Assembly (NCBI RefSeq): GCF_018362775.1
Contig: NZ_JAGYXY010000004.1
Span: 382,967-446,966, forward strand
Length of the DNA: 64,000 nucleotides
Direction of reading: 5' to 3'
Source: Alistipes montrealensis
GTDB taxonomy: Bacteria; Bacteroidota; Bacteroidia; Bacteroidales; Rikenellaceae
Of this stretch, positions 17,107-25,938 are shown piece after piece. Positions within the stretch are counted from its first letter, which is position 1, and each line of letters begins with the position of its first letter. The notes beneath the pieces are model-generated. The model was given only the letters and a program-made list of their open reading frames with translations. It had not been told where the DNA came from and searched no databases. The position numbers and the translations under genes are program-made.

Positions 17107-18858
17107 ATGAAAAAATACATTCTTTATCTACTTGCCGGAGTGGCTGCGTGCGGACTGAACAGCTGTGAGGATGCACTCGACCGCTTCCCGAAAGACAGGC
17201 TCTCTCCCGACGAATTTTTCCACACGGAAGAGGAGTGCCAGCTCTATACCAACGATTTCTATACCATTTTCCCCGCTGCCGGGACGATCTACGGCGAGAC
17301 GGCGGATATCATTGCCAAAACCACGCTTACGAGCGAGGTGCTGGGCAACCGCACGATTCCGGCGAAGGCCGACAGTTGGAAATGGGAAAAACTGCGCGAC
17401 ATCAATTTCTTCCTGCAATACTCTTCCAACTGTACCGACGAGCATGTACGGCTTCAGTATGAAGGCGTGGCGCGTTTCTTCCGGGCTTACTTCTATTTTG
17501 AAAAGGTGAAGTACTACGGCGATGTGCCCTGGGTCGACCGTCCGATCGCTTCGGACGACCAGGAACTCTACAAGGGCCGCGATTCGCGCGAAATGGTGAT
17601 GCAGAAGGTGATCGGGGACCTCGATTTCGCTATCGCCAACCTGCCTGCCGAAAAGTCGGTTTACCGCGTGACGCGCTGGACGGCGCTGGCGCTCAAGAGC
17701 CGCGTCTGCCTGTTTGAGGGAACCTTCCGCAAATACCATGGACTGGAGGGTTACGAAAGTTACCTTTCGGCGTGCGAGACGGCTTCGAAGCGCTTTATGA
17801 CCGAGAGCGGTTATTCGGTCTATACGTCGGGGACTACGCCTTACCTCAACCTGTTCTCGTCGCTCAAAGCCATCGACACGGAGATCGTTCTCGCCCGGGC
17901 CTATAACACGGCCATCGGCCTGAAGCACGACGTAAACGGCTACCTGACGAGTATCACGATGGGACGCCCGGGCCTGCTGAAGAACATTGCCAACATGTAC
18001 CTGATGAAGGACGGCACGCCTTTCACGGCGCAGCCCGGCTGGGAGACGATGCAACTGCCCGACGAGAGCAAAAACCGCGACGGCCGCTTCGCCCAGACGG
18101 TTCGCACGCCCGGCTACAAACGCATCGACGACACGGCCCTGTCGGCCCCGAACCTTGCGGCGACGATGACCGGCTATCAGTTGGTGAAATACCTGCAGGC
18201 GGCCAAGTACGATTCGTACAACGCATCGACGAGCGACATGCCGTTGTTCCGCGCGGCCGAGGTAATGCTCAACTATGCCGAGGCCAAGGCCGAACTGGGA
18301 ACGCTGACGCAGGCCGACATCGACCTTGCGATCAAGCCGCTGCGCGACCGTGCGGGCGTTGTGAACCTCTCGCTCGAAGCAGCCAATGCCGCCCCCGACC
18401 CCTACCTGGCGTCGGCTGAAACGGGCTATGCCAATGTGACGGGCGACAACAAGGGCGTGATTCTCGAAATCCGCCGCGAACGTACCGTCGAACTGCTGAT
18501 GGAGAACCTCCGCTACTGGGACATCATGCGCTGGAAGGAGGGCAAACGTTTCGAAAAGCCCTTCACGGGACTTTATTTCCCCGGCACGGGTTCCTACGAC
18601 CTGAACGGCGACGGCGTGGATGACATCTGTATCTGGTCGGGCTCTAAGCCCTCGACCTCGGCGCCGGTGGTGTACGAACTCGGCAAGGAGATATTCCTCA
18701 GCGGGGGCGGGAGCGGTTACGTCATCGTTCACACGGACTATACCCGTACGTGGAACGAAGCGCGCGACTACCTCTATCCTGTGCCTACCGACGACCGGGT
18801 GCTGACACAGGGCGCCATTTCGCAGAATCCCGGCTGGAACGACGGCCTGAATTTCTAA
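17107..18858 (+). CDS. SusD/RagB-family substrate-binding lipoprotein
   Basis: A 583-residue surface lipoprotein with a signal ending at Cys20 (NSCEDALDRFP). Typical RagB/SusD features are the N-terminal LDRFPKD, TPR-like helices with YAEAKAELG, and the C-terminal RRERTVELLMENLRYWDIMRWKEG followed by an NPGWNDGLNF end. It forms the lid of the preceding SusC barrel and binds substrate at the cell surface. It is the second gene of a sigma/anti-sigma-linked operon whose next members are an EEP-fold and a BACON/DUF5689 lipoprotein. Confidence 0.95.
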   Translation: MKKYILYLLAGVAACGLNSCEDALDRFPKDRLSPDEFFHTEEECQLYTNDFYTIFPAAGTIYGETADIIAKTTLTSEVLGNRTIPAKADSWKWEKLRDINFFLQYSSNCTDEHVRLQYEGVARFFRAYFYFEKVKYYGDVPWVDRPIASDDQELYKGRDSREMVMQKVIGDLDFAIANLPAEKSVYRVTRWTALALKSRVCLFEGTFRKYHGLEGYESYLSACETASKRFMTESGYSVYTSGTTPYLNLFSSLKAIDTEIVLARAYNTAIGLKHDVNGYLTSITMGRPGLLKNIANMYLMKDGTPFTAQPGWETMQLPDESKNRDGRFAQTVRTPGYKRIDDTALSAPNLAATMTGYQLVKYLQAAKYDSYNASTSDMPLFRAAEVMLNYAEAKAELGTLTQADIDLAIKPLRDRAGVVNLSLEAANAAPDPYLASAETGYANVTGDNKGVILEIRRERTVELLMENLRYWDIMRWKEGKRFEKPFTGLYFPGTGSYDLNGDGVDDICIWSGSKPSTSAPVVYELGKEIFLSGGGSGYVIVHTDYTRTWNEARDYLYPVPTDDRVLTQGAISQNPGWNDGLNF

Positions 18859-18876
18859 CCTGAAAAACGAAAGATC

Positions 18877-19752
18877 ATGAAAATCAAACGATTCATATTG
18901 CTCGCCTTCTCCGGTTGCTGCCTCATGCTGTCCGGAGCGGCCTGCTCCGAACTGGACGGGGACAACTCCGATTTCGATTTCGGGGACATGACCTCCAACG
19001 AACCCGAGAATCCCTACGACGGGCAGGGTTACGACCGCCTGCCCAATTCGGTCCGGCTGGCGACCTACAACACCCATCGCTGCGAGGGGTGGACCCAGAA
19101 CTCCGGGACCGACCGTGCGAACTATAACAACACGGCCAAGGTCATCTCGCTGATGGACCCCGACGTGATCGCGCTGCAGGAGTTGGACAAGAACACCACG
19201 TGGCATCCCAACGACCAGTTACGGGAGTTGGCGGACCGCACGGGCCTGCGTCCCTATTACTGCAAGACGATCGACTACCGCGGGGGTGAATATGGTATCG
19301 GCATCCTCTGCAAGGCGGCGCCCAAGACCACCTATGCCGGCGACCTGCCCGGTACGGAGGCCCGCAAGTTCTTCCTCGCGGAGTTCGACGATTACATCTT
19401 CATCGCCACGCACTTCTGTCACCAGGAAGAGGCGAACCGGTTGCGGTCGTTCGAGATCATCAGCGAGTATATCGCCGCCAACTATGCTTCCTACACCAAG
19501 CCGATTTACCTGGCCGGCGACCTCAACACGTCGAAACTGCCGGCTGTGGCGCTCGAATCGTGGAAGATTATCAGCACCTCGGCCAATACCTTCGTGAATA
19601 CCACTTCGCCGTCGCGCATCGACTATGTGCTCGTCTACACGGGCAACTCGCCGGAATACGAGGTGCTGGGGACAGCCGTGCCGTCGTATGAGGAGATCAA
19701 CGTGATGACGGTTTCCGACCACCTTCCCGTATTGGTAGACCTCAAAAAGTAA
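18877..19752 (+). CDS. Endonuclease/exonuclease/phosphatase (EEP) fold lipoprotein
   Basis: A 291-residue protein with a lipoprotein signal ending at Cys23 (LSGAAC). The EEP metal and catalytic motifs are complete: ATYNTHRC (Asn), LQELD (Glu), ATHFCH, AGDLN (Asp/Asn), SRIDYVLV and VSDHLPV (Asp-His). The fold covers DNases, phosphodiesterases, inositol-phosphate phosphatases and sphingomyelinases, so the substrate is open. It is probably co-transcribed with susCD and sits at the surface or in the periplasm. Nuclease activity would fit the nucleoside permease and nuclease genes further right. Confidence 0.9.
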   Translation: MKIKRFILLAFSGCCLMLSGAACSELDGDNSDFDFGDMTSNEPENPYDGQGYDRLPNSVRLATYNTHRCEGWTQNSGTDRANYNNTAKVISLMDPDVIALQELDKNTTWHPNDQLRELADRTGLRPYYCKTIDYRGGEYGIGILCKAAPKTTYAGDLPGTEARKFFLAEFDDYIFIATHFCHQEEANRLRSFEIISEYIAANYASYTKPIYLAGDLNTSKLPAVALESWKIISTSANTFVNTTSPSRIDYVLVYTGNSPEYEVLGTAVPSYEEINVMTVSDHLPVLVDLKK

Positions 19753-19757
19753 GCATT

Positions 19758-21977
19758 ATGAAGAACAGATTTTTAAATAGCTTTTTCCGGATCGCGGCAG
19801 CCTTCGCGCTGCTGCTCGCGGCCGGGGCGTGCAAAGACGGCGTGGACCTGCCCGGACAGTCGGTTTCGCTGAGCACGCATGCGATTCTCGCGCCGTCGTT
19901 CGCAACGACGCTCTCTTTCGACGTTGCGGCCAACTGCGACTGGACGATCTCCGTAGCGGGTGACGACACCTCGTGGGCCGAACTTTCGAAGACCGAAGCC
20001 ACGGGTATGGCTACCGTAGCGGTATCTATCGCCGAAAACGATACTTCCGGGGCCCGGACGCTGACGATCCGCGTTACGGCCAAACGGAACCCGTCGGTCG
20101 TGGAGGAGTTGTCCTTCGTGCAGGCTTCGTCGACGGCACAGGGTTACCTGAGCATTCCGGACCTGCGGAAACTGGCCGCCGACGGCGATTACACGGTGAC
20201 GCAGGATGTGAAGATGCGCGGAATCGTGGTGTCGAGTGTCCAGGACAACAATTATTATGACAACTGCATCGCGCTTCAGAGCGCCCTGAAAGCCAACTGC
20301 GGCATCACGCTGCGCACCGACGAGGTGCTCTACCGCAAACCGGGCGAAGAGCTGGAGATCGACCTGAAAGGCGCGGTCGTCGGGGTGAATGCCGCGACCG
20401 GCGTGATGGAGGTGAAGCCTGCTTCGGACGAGATGGTGAGCCGGACGGAGACGACGCAGGTGACGCCTGCGGCGATTCCCGTGACCTATGCCGAACTGAT
20501 GTCCGGCGAGTATGAGTCGATGTTCGTGACGCTTAATGTGCAGGTAGTGGTCAGCGACATAAACAAGAAGCTGAGCGACAACGTCACCGTGCAGACGCAG
20601 GACGACGAACGGTTCGTGCTTTACGCCCGCCAGGCCAGCACGTTCGGTATCGACGCGGTTCCCGTCGGGAGCGGCCAATTGTGCGGCATTGCCGGAATTT
20701 ACGACGGCGCTTATGCCGTGATGCCCTGTACGGAGAAGGACATTACGATGTCGTCGCCCCGTTTCGACGGCGGTATCGGGCTGCCTTACGTGCTTTCGAT
20801 CATGACCAAGACGGCGACCAACGGCGACGGCAAGTATATCTATTATTCCGGTTCGAACGGTACGGGTTCGATCGACGGCGTGGCCGTGACGGCCATGGAC
20901 GGCACGGGGGCCAATATCACCGCCAAACTGAGCTCCTCGGGCGGCAATCTGGGTTTCCGCTACTGGAACGAGGGCAGCGGCCACCACAACCTGCCGATGA
21001 AGTCGTGGACCAGCGGCAAGGACAAGGACTATGCGCTCTTCACCTTCCCGCTCAACGAGGCGATCGACGGCGCGTTCCGCTTCTCGTTCGGATGGAGCGG
21101 ATCGGGAACGGCTCCGGCCAACTGGACGCTCTCTTATTCGAATGACAATACCGTCTGGTATACGCCGGCCCCAACCGATGAACCGCATTTCGTGATTCCG
21201 CAGGGCAAGACGGTCGGCAGCGGTAAGAACTTCTTCTACTGGACGATCGACATTACCCCGCAGATACCGCTCGAACGCCGCGGAACGCTTTATATCCGGG
21301 TTACGCCGTTCAATCAGGTCACGGTGAACGCCGGAACGGTGGGTAACGGCGGTGAGATACGTCTCCATTCGTGCGTGGTCGTCGAGAAGATTCCCACCTT
21401 CAATACCCAGAAACCGGCGGGTGCGGTCTACTTCGAGCCGTTCGACCGCCTGACGACGGGACTCGACTACCGTCACGGCGACAAACTGGCCGGCATGCTC
21501 AACTTCTGCGGCAGCGACATCGCGACGTGGGATGCAGCGACGAAGAACGGTCTTTCGGGCAGCAATGTCCGCCAGCGTCCGGGATATGCCCAGATCGGTT
21601 TTGTCGAGACGCAGACCGTGGCCCAGGGTTCGTACACGAACAATACGGGCGCATTGCTGACCCCGGCTTTCGGGGTTTCGGGAACGCTGAAACTCTCGTT
21701 CGACGCGATGGCTTACAAGAACACTTCGGTGCATTCGAACAGCGGCGCCAAGGACATGAACGGCGACCTGAAGTCGGTAGTCGTCGAGGTGATCGGCGGC
21801 GGTACGATTGACGGCGCAGCGAAAAAGGTCGTGAGCGGTTTGACCTACACGGAATTTAAGAATTTCACGCTGACGATCGAGGGTGCGACGGCTTCCACGG
21901 CAGTGCGTTTCACGAGCGAACCGGCTTCGGGTCAGTTCTCGCGCTGGTTTATCGACGATATTTGCGTGACGAAGTAG
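19758..21977 (+). CDS. BACON/DUF5689 multidomain surface lipoprotein
   Basis: A 739-residue lipoprotein (signal ending at Cys23, LLLAAGAC). Residues about 30-125 form a BACON-like Ig domain (CDWTISVAG, then SGARTLTIRVTAKRNPSVVEELSFVQ). Residues about 130-320 match DUF5689 (YLSIPDLRKLAADGDYTV, MRGIVVSSVQDNNYYDNC), an OB-like domain. The C-terminal half is two beta-rich choice-of-anchor-like segments (FRFSFGWSGSGT; LSFDAMAYKN) ending RWFIDDICVTK. No catalytic site is evident, so a binding role at the surface for the susCD system is likely. It is the last gene before a good terminator. Confidence 0.85.
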   Translation: MKNRFLNSFFRIAAAFALLLAAGACKDGVDLPGQSVSLSTHAILAPSFATTLSFDVAANCDWTISVAGDDTSWAELSKTEATGMATVAVSIAENDTSGARTLTIRVTAKRNPSVVEELSFVQASSTAQGYLSIPDLRKLAADGDYTVTQDVKMRGIVVSSVQDNNYYDNCIALQSALKANCGITLRTDEVLYRKPGEELEIDLKGAVVGVNAATGVMEVKPASDEMVSRTETTQVTPAAIPVTYAELMSGEYESMFVTLNVQVVVSDINKKLSDNVTVQTQDDERFVLYARQASTFGIDAVPVGSGQLCGIAGIYDGAYAVMPCTEKDITMSSPRFDGGIGLPYVLSIMTKTATNGDGKYIYYSGSNGTGSIDGVAVTAMDGTGANITAKLSSSGGNLGFRYWNEGSGHHNLPMKSWTSGKDKDYALFTFPLNEAIDGAFRFSFGWSGSGTAPANWTLSYSNDNTVWYTPAPTDEPHFVIPQGKTVGSGKNFFYWTIDITPQIPLERRGTLYIRVTPFNQVTVNAGTVGNGGEIRLHSCVVVEKIPTFNTQKPAGAVYFEPFDRLTTGLDYRHGDKLAGMLNFCGSDIATWDAATKNGLSGSNVRQRPGYAQIGFVETQTVAQGSYTNNTGALLTPAFGVSGTLKLSFDAMAYKNTSVHSNSGAKDMNGDLKSVVVEVIGGGTIDGAAKKVVSGLTYTEFKNFTLTIEGATASTAVRFTSEPASGQFSRWFIDDICVTK

Positions 21978-21997
21978 GGTATTGTCCGATTTTTGAG

Positions 21998-22032
21998 GGA
22001 GTTCCGGCCGTTGGGTCCGGGACTCCTTTTTT
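21998..22032 (+). terminator. Rho-independent terminator of the susCD/EEP operon
   Basis: GGAGTTCCGG (21998-22007) pairs with CCGGGACTCC (22017-22026) with one G-T pair, followed by six T. It lies 20 bases after the BACON/DUF5689 gene. Confidence 0.85.
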
Positions 22033-22042
22033 ACGGCTATAA

Positions 22043-22077
22043 AACATAAAAAAGGATGTTCGCGATGAACATCCTTT
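22043..22077 (-). terminator. Terminator of tRNA-Gln transcript
   Basis: AAAGGATGTTC (22051-22061) pairs with GAACATCCTTT (22067-22077). On the minus strand it is followed by a T-rich stretch, directly after the tRNA gene. Confidence 0.8.
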
Positions 22078-22083
22078 CTTGTG

Positions 22084-22154
22084 TTGAGCTACCAGGATTC
22101 GAACCTAGAATAACAGGACCAGAATCTGTTGTGTTACCATTACACCATAGCTCA
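22084..22154 (-). tRNA. tRNA-Gln (anticodon CTG)
   Basis: Read on the minus strand: acceptor TGAGCTA/TAGCTCA, D arm GTGT/ACAC, anticodon arm ACAGA-loop-CCTGT with loop TTCTGGT, T arm CTAGG-TTCGAAT-CCTGG, 71 bases, CCA not encoded. The anticodon CTG reads CAG codons. The closing pair of the anticodon loop (position 31-39) is A-C rather than A-U, and the discriminator is A. These are the only irregular points; otherwise the cloverleaf is complete. Confidence 0.9.
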
Positions 22155-22207
22155 ATGATATTTTGGTGATGCAAAAGTAGAACTTTATTTTGCAAATGCA
22201 AAGAAAA

Positions 22208-22232
22208 TTCCGAATTATTTTTCGTACATTTG
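22208..22232 (+). promoter_or_regulatory. Promoter with -7 box TACATTTG
   Basis: TACATTTG at 22225-22232, 60 bases before the permease start. The preceding 19 bases are identical to those before the HTH-like gene at 10376-10394. Confidence 0.6.
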
Positions 22233-22292
22233 CTTTAATCCCGGAAGGGAAAAACCGCTTGAAACTTAAAATTTACACAAAATCAGAAAATT

Positions 22293-23537
22293 ATGGGAAT
22301 TAAATTTCGGCTTATCGTCATGAACTTTCTCCAGTATGCGATCTGGGGCTCGTGGCTTATTTCGCTGGGCGCTTATCTGGGCGGCGGCCTCGACTTCTCG
22401 GGATTGCAGATCGGCAGTTTTTTCGCGACGATGGGGATCGCCTCGCTGTTCATGCCGGCCGTGATGGGAATCATCGCCGACAGATGGATTCCGGCGCAGA
22501 AACTGCTGGGCATCTGCCACCTTGTCAGCGGTGCGTTTCTGATTGCCGCAGCCTCGCAGACGGCCTATGCTCCGCTGTATAGCTGCATGCTGCTGAGCGT
22601 GATGTTCTACATGCCGACCATTGCCCTGTCGAACTCGGTGGCCTACAACGCCCTCGATCTGGCGAAGCTCGATACCGTGAAACACTTCCCGCCCATCCGC
22701 GTATGGGGAACCGTGGGATTCATCGCCGCAATGTGGTTCGTCGACCTGACGCACATCGGGGGCGTGCAGATCAAACTCACCGAGTGGCAGTTGTACGTTT
22801 CGGCCCTGCTGTCGTTCGTATTGGCGGTCTATTCGTTTTCGCTGCCCGGGTGTCCCGTCCAGCGCAGCGTGCAGAAGCAGTCGTGGGTCGATACGCTGGG
22901 CCTGCGGGCTTTCGCGCTCTTCAAGGAGAAGCGCATGGCCATCTTCTTTATTTTCTCGATGCTGCTGGGCGCTGCGTTGCAGATTACCAACGCTTTCGGC
23001 GACAGCTATATCCAGAATTTCGGCACGATGGCCGAGTATGCCGATTCGGCGATCGTGAAGCACTCGGTAATTCTGCTGTCGCTGTCACAGATGTCCGAGA
23101 CCTTCTGTATCCTGTTGATTCCCTTCTTCCTGAAACGCTTCGGCATCAAGAAGGTCATGCTGATCTCGATGCTGGCGTGGGTACTGCGCTTCGGATTCTT
23201 CGGAATCGGCAACCCCGGGTCGGGTGCGGCGTTCCTCGTACTTTCGATGATCGTCTACGGCGTAGCGTTCGACTTCTTCAACATTTCGGGGTCGCTCTTC
23301 GTCGAGAAGGAGACCAGCCGCGAAATCCGCTCTTCGGCGCAGGGCGTTTTCATGATCATGACCAACGGTTTCGGCGCTTTCTTCGGTTCGTATGCCGCGG
23401 GCGCCGTCGTGGATGCCTTCCATTGGCCCGATTCGTGGTTCATCTTCGCAGGGTATGCGCTCGTGGTGGCGGTGGTCTTCGCCTTCGTCTTCAAATACAA
23501 GCACGACCCGGCCGAAATGGAGGGTGTGAAACACTGA
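22293..23537 (+). CDS. NupG-type nucleoside:H+ symporter (MFS)
   Basis: A 414-residue protein with about 12 membrane helices. The start NFLQYAIWGSWLISLGAYL and the loop MGIIADRWIPAQKLLG are characteristic of the NupG/XapB nucleoside:proton symporter family. It would bring nucleosides across the inner membrane. It has its own promoter and a terminator at 23545-23572, so it is not in the susCD operon, though it lies next to it. Family membership is clear; the exact nucleoside range cannot be told. Confidence 0.85.
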   Translation: MGIKFRLIVMNFLQYAIWGSWLISLGAYLGGGLDFSGLQIGSFFATMGIASLFMPAVMGIIADRWIPAQKLLGICHLVSGAFLIAAASQTAYAPLYSCMLLSVMFYMPTIALSNSVAYNALDLAKLDTVKHFPPIRVWGTVGFIAAMWFVDLTHIGGVQIKLTEWQLYVSALLSFVLAVYSFSLPGCPVQRSVQKQSWVDTLGLRAFALFKEKRMAIFFIFSMLLGAALQITNAFGDSYIQNFGTMAEYADSAIVKHSVILLSLSQMSETFCILLIPFFLKRFGIKKVMLISMLAWVLRFGFFGIGNPGSGAAFLVLSMIVYGVAFDFFNISGSLFVEKETSREIRSSAQGVFMIMTNGFGAFFGSYAAGAVVDAFHWPDSWFIFAGYALVVAVVFAFVFKYKHDPAEMEGVKH

Positions 23538-23544
23538 TCGGAAT

Positions 23545-23572
23545 CCGGCGGCGGGGCAGACCTTGCCGCCGG
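23545..23572. terminator. Bidirectional terminator between permease and GNAT genes
   Basis: CCGGCGGC (23545-23552) pairs with GCCGCCGG (23565-23572), followed by GGTTCTTTT. It lies between two convergent genes. Confidence 0.6.
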
Positions 23573-23579
23573 GGTTCTT

Positions 23580-24026
23580 TTATTTGCGCAGGAGCATTTT
23601 GACATGGGGGATGCCCGCTTCGAAGTATTCGCCGGAGACGGTTTCGAAACCCAGTGACGCGTAGAATTCCGCGAGGTGCTTCTGGGCTGAGATACGGACG
23701 GGCTGCGGGCCCCAGTGTTCGGCGATGTAGCGCAAGGCCTGGTGCATTGCCAGACGGCACAACCCGCGGCGGCGGTAGGAGGCGTCGACCAGCACCCGCC
23801 CGATGGAGGCTTCGGCGTAGACGATCCCGGCGGGGATGATGCGCAGGAAAGCCACGACGCGTTCCCCGTCCTCCATCCACAGGAACACGCTCTGCGGATC
23901 GACTGCATCCGCATCGGGGGCGGTGATGTGCTGTTCGAGGAAAAAGACGGCTTCCCGCGCCCGGACGATGCGGTGGTATTCGTCGGCGGAGAGGCGGCTG
24001 AAAGGACGGATGATGACGGGGTACAT
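23580..24026 (-). CDS. GNAT N-acetyltransferase, ElaA-like
   Basis: A 148-residue GCN5-related acetyltransferase. The start ATG at 24026 (MYPVIIRPFSRL) is chosen because a promoter lies just upstream; the reading frame extends further without coding character. The N-terminal pattern VRAREAVFFLEQH followed by DADAVDP resembles ElaA. The acetyl-CoA loop is IGRVLVDASYRRRGLCRLAM and the C terminus has the FYASLGFE motif. The acceptor is unknown. It converges on the nucleoside permease gene. Confidence 0.85.
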   Translation of the reverse strand: MYPVIIRPFSRLSADEYHRIVRAREAVFFLEQHITAPDADAVDPQSVFLWMEDGERVVAFLRIIPAGIVYAEASIGRVLVDASYRRRGLCRLAMHQALRYIAEHWGPQPVRISAQKHLAEFYASLGFETVSGEYFEAGIPHVKMLLRK

Positions 24027-24049
24027 GGTTCTGGGAATTGAAATCGGTA

Positions 24050-24080
24050 CAAAGGTACGAAAAAGCCGGGTAGGGCCAAA
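24050..24080 (-). promoter_or_regulatory. Promoter of GNAT gene, -33 TTTG and -7 TACCTTTG
   Basis: On the minus strand TACCTTTG (24050-24057) is preceded by TTTG (24077-24080) with a 19-base spacer, an exact fit to the Bacteroidota sigma-ABfr consensus. It ends 24 bases before the gene start. Confidence 0.75.
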
Positions 24081-24155
24081 AAACGGATTTGTGCCGGGGT
24101 TCCGGCAAATAGAAGTGCCGTTAGGAAACCAAAGATACGTAAAAAATCGAATGAT

Positions 24156-25019
24156 ATGGATATGATTCGTGTGAATGATTCGAGCTGCATCCGCTGCGGC
24201 CGTTGTGTGAAGGTATGCCCTTCGCAGATTTTCGTGCAGGAGAAGGCGGGCGGCGACGTGACGCTGCACAAACCCGAAAACTGCATCGTCTGCGGGCATT
24301 GCGTGGCAGCCTGTCCCACGGGATCGGTGGAGCATGCGGAGTTCCCGGCGGGGCGGGTGCATGCGGCCGATTACGCCGCGATGCCTACGCCCGAACAGGT
24401 GGAACTGCTGTTGGCCGTGCGGCGTTCGAACCGCGCCCTTCTGACGCGTCCCGTGCCGCAGGAGATGCTGGACCGCATTATCGCAGCGGCCGACCGTGCT
24501 CCGACGGCGAGCAACGCCCGCCAGTTGGGCTATACGCTGGTGACCGACCCGGCGCAGTTGCGCGCCATTGCGGAATATACGCTCGGGGTTTTCGGCAAAC
24601 TCGAAAAACGTCTGCTGCATCCCCTCGTGAAACCGTGGCTGAGCCGTATCGTGCCGGGGGTTTACCGCTACGTTCCGGTTTTCAAACGCCTGCGGCGCGA
24701 ATATGCCGAAGGGCGCGACCGTATCCTGCGGGGCGCTACGGCGGTGCTGTTCATCCATGCCCCGAAGGCGAACCGTTTCGGGGCGGAGGATGCCAACCTG
24801 GCTTACCAGAATGCCTCGCTGATGGCCGAAGCGCTGGGCGTGAGTCAGATTTACATGGGATTCGTGCTGACGGCCCTGCGGCAGGACAAGCAGGAGAAAC
24901 TGGCCGGGATGCTGGGGCTGGACGACCGCCGCATCTGCGCCGTGATGGCGCTCGGAATGCCGCAGTTCCGCTATCCCAACTACATCGACCGCACGCCGGC
25001 GGAGGTGACGCGTAAATAA
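24156..25019 (+). CDS. Ferredoxin-domain nitroreductase-family protein
   Basis: A 287-residue protein. Residues about 8-55 form a bacterial ferredoxin with two 4Fe-4S motifs (CIRCGRCVKVCPSQ and CIVCGHCVAACPTG, eight cysteines). From about residue 80 there is an FMN nitroreductase domain (RRSNRALLTRPVP, DRAPTASNARQLGY) ending ALGMPQFRYPNYIDRTPAEV. Such fusions pass electrons from the clusters to FMN; the substrate is not known. Start could also be the ATG six bases downstream. A strong hairpin terminator follows at 25027-25063. Confidence 0.9.
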   Translation: MDMIRVNDSSCIRCGRCVKVCPSQIFVQEKAGGDVTLHKPENCIVCGHCVAACPTGSVEHAEFPAGRVHAADYAAMPTPEQVELLLAVRRSNRALLTRPVPQEMLDRIIAAADRAPTASNARQLGYTLVTDPAQLRAIAEYTLGVFGKLEKRLLHPLVKPWLSRIVPGVYRYVPVFKRLRREYAEGRDRILRGATAVLFIHAPKANRFGAEDANLAYQNASLMAEALGVSQIYMGFVLTALRQDKQEKLAGMLGLDDRRICAVMALGMPQFRYPNYIDRTPAEVTRK

Positions 25020-25026
25020 AAACATG

Positions 25027-25063
25027 AAAAGGCGGGGATGCGATCGAGCATCCCCGCCTTTTT
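25027..25063. terminator. Bidirectional terminator
   Basis: A 15-base stem (AAAAGGCGGGGATGC at 25027-25041 with its complement at 25048-25062) around a 6-base loop, with T runs on both strands. It serves the ferredoxin gene on plus and the nuclease frame on minus. Confidence 0.9.
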
Positions 25064-25080
25064 CCATAGACTCCTCTCGT

Positions 25081-25938
25081 TTACAGGTTCCAGTCGGAAA
25101 GCGTGTAACTGCTTTTCGGTGCGTAGGGTACATTGGCGAAGAAGGAGAAGCCTGTCAGGTTTTCGATCTCTTCTACGCTGCGGACGCTTCCCGTTATGCT
25201 CCAGCTTCCGGCAGCATGGTCGACCCAGAATCCGATGCATTGCAACTCGGAGGCGGCGCAGTCGACAACCCATTTGCCGCTTACCCGCGACTTCAATACC
25301 ACTTTGTAGTAGCTCGTCGGCACGGGGCAGGCTTTTCCGCTGCCCTTGTTGTCGTAAACCAGGTTGTTTTTATTCGCAAAATACGCTCCCGTAACCACAT
25401 AGAGCGTATCGCTCGAAGCCCATTGGCGCACTTTGCCTTCCAGTTGCTGCCACATGCCGCCGTTGAGCGTTTGCAACTGCGGGGTCATGTTCGTCGCATA
25501 GAACGTCGTGTTGTTGTCGGCGGTGTTACGGTTGCGGTCGGCCGAGGGTAACTGGTGTCCCCGCGAGTGGGTCTGCACGCCGGCCGCGGAGTAGTAAGCC
25601 CCCGTGCCGATGTTCGCCTGATACTGTCCGGCATAGCTTTCCCATGCCGACTCGAATTCCTTGTCGTAGCCGAAGTTGTCCGTCCTGACGCCGCTGTCGA
25701 CGAAATAGCACGCATGCAACGGATAAGCCACCCATTGCGAGCAGTTGACTGTCTTGTCGAAACAGAACGAGTAGTTGCGTTTCGATGCGTCGGACGGCAG
25801 CGCCTTGTGCGTAAAACAGATGTAGTCGTTATCCTCTTTTGCCGCGGGCAGCTCTGCCCAGCCGGTATATTCGGGGATAGCGGGTTTTAATCCCGGGGTA
25901 GGGCCTGGGGGAGGATTGTCACCTCCCCCGCCCGAAGT
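25081..25938 (-). pseudogene. DNA/RNA non-specific nuclease domain lacking a start codon, in frame behind a TGA
   Basis: The frame is open for 285 codons from the codon after the TGA at 25939-25941 to TAA at 25081. It begins with a linker (TSGGGGDNPPPGPTPG) and continues as a NUC-type His-Asn-metal nuclease: NYSFCFDKT and WVAYPLHACYF (domain start), SRGHQLPSADRN (catalytic His), TFYATNMTPQ and a later Asn in LNGGMWQQLE. No ATG, GTG or TTG occurs before GTG at 25731, which lies inside the nuclease fold, so initiation there would delete its first strand. The likely states are a severed C-terminal domain of the upstream lipoprotein, TGA read-through, or a sequence error. Alone it has no signal peptide. 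Confidence 0.7.

Noticed and set aside
25731..25733. GTG at codon WVAYPLH as the true start of the nuclease gene
   Set aside because: Upstream residues in the same frame (NYSFCFDKT, linker GGGGDNPPPG) clearly belong to the nuclease and its linker, no Shine-Dalgarno is present, and a start here would cut the fold.
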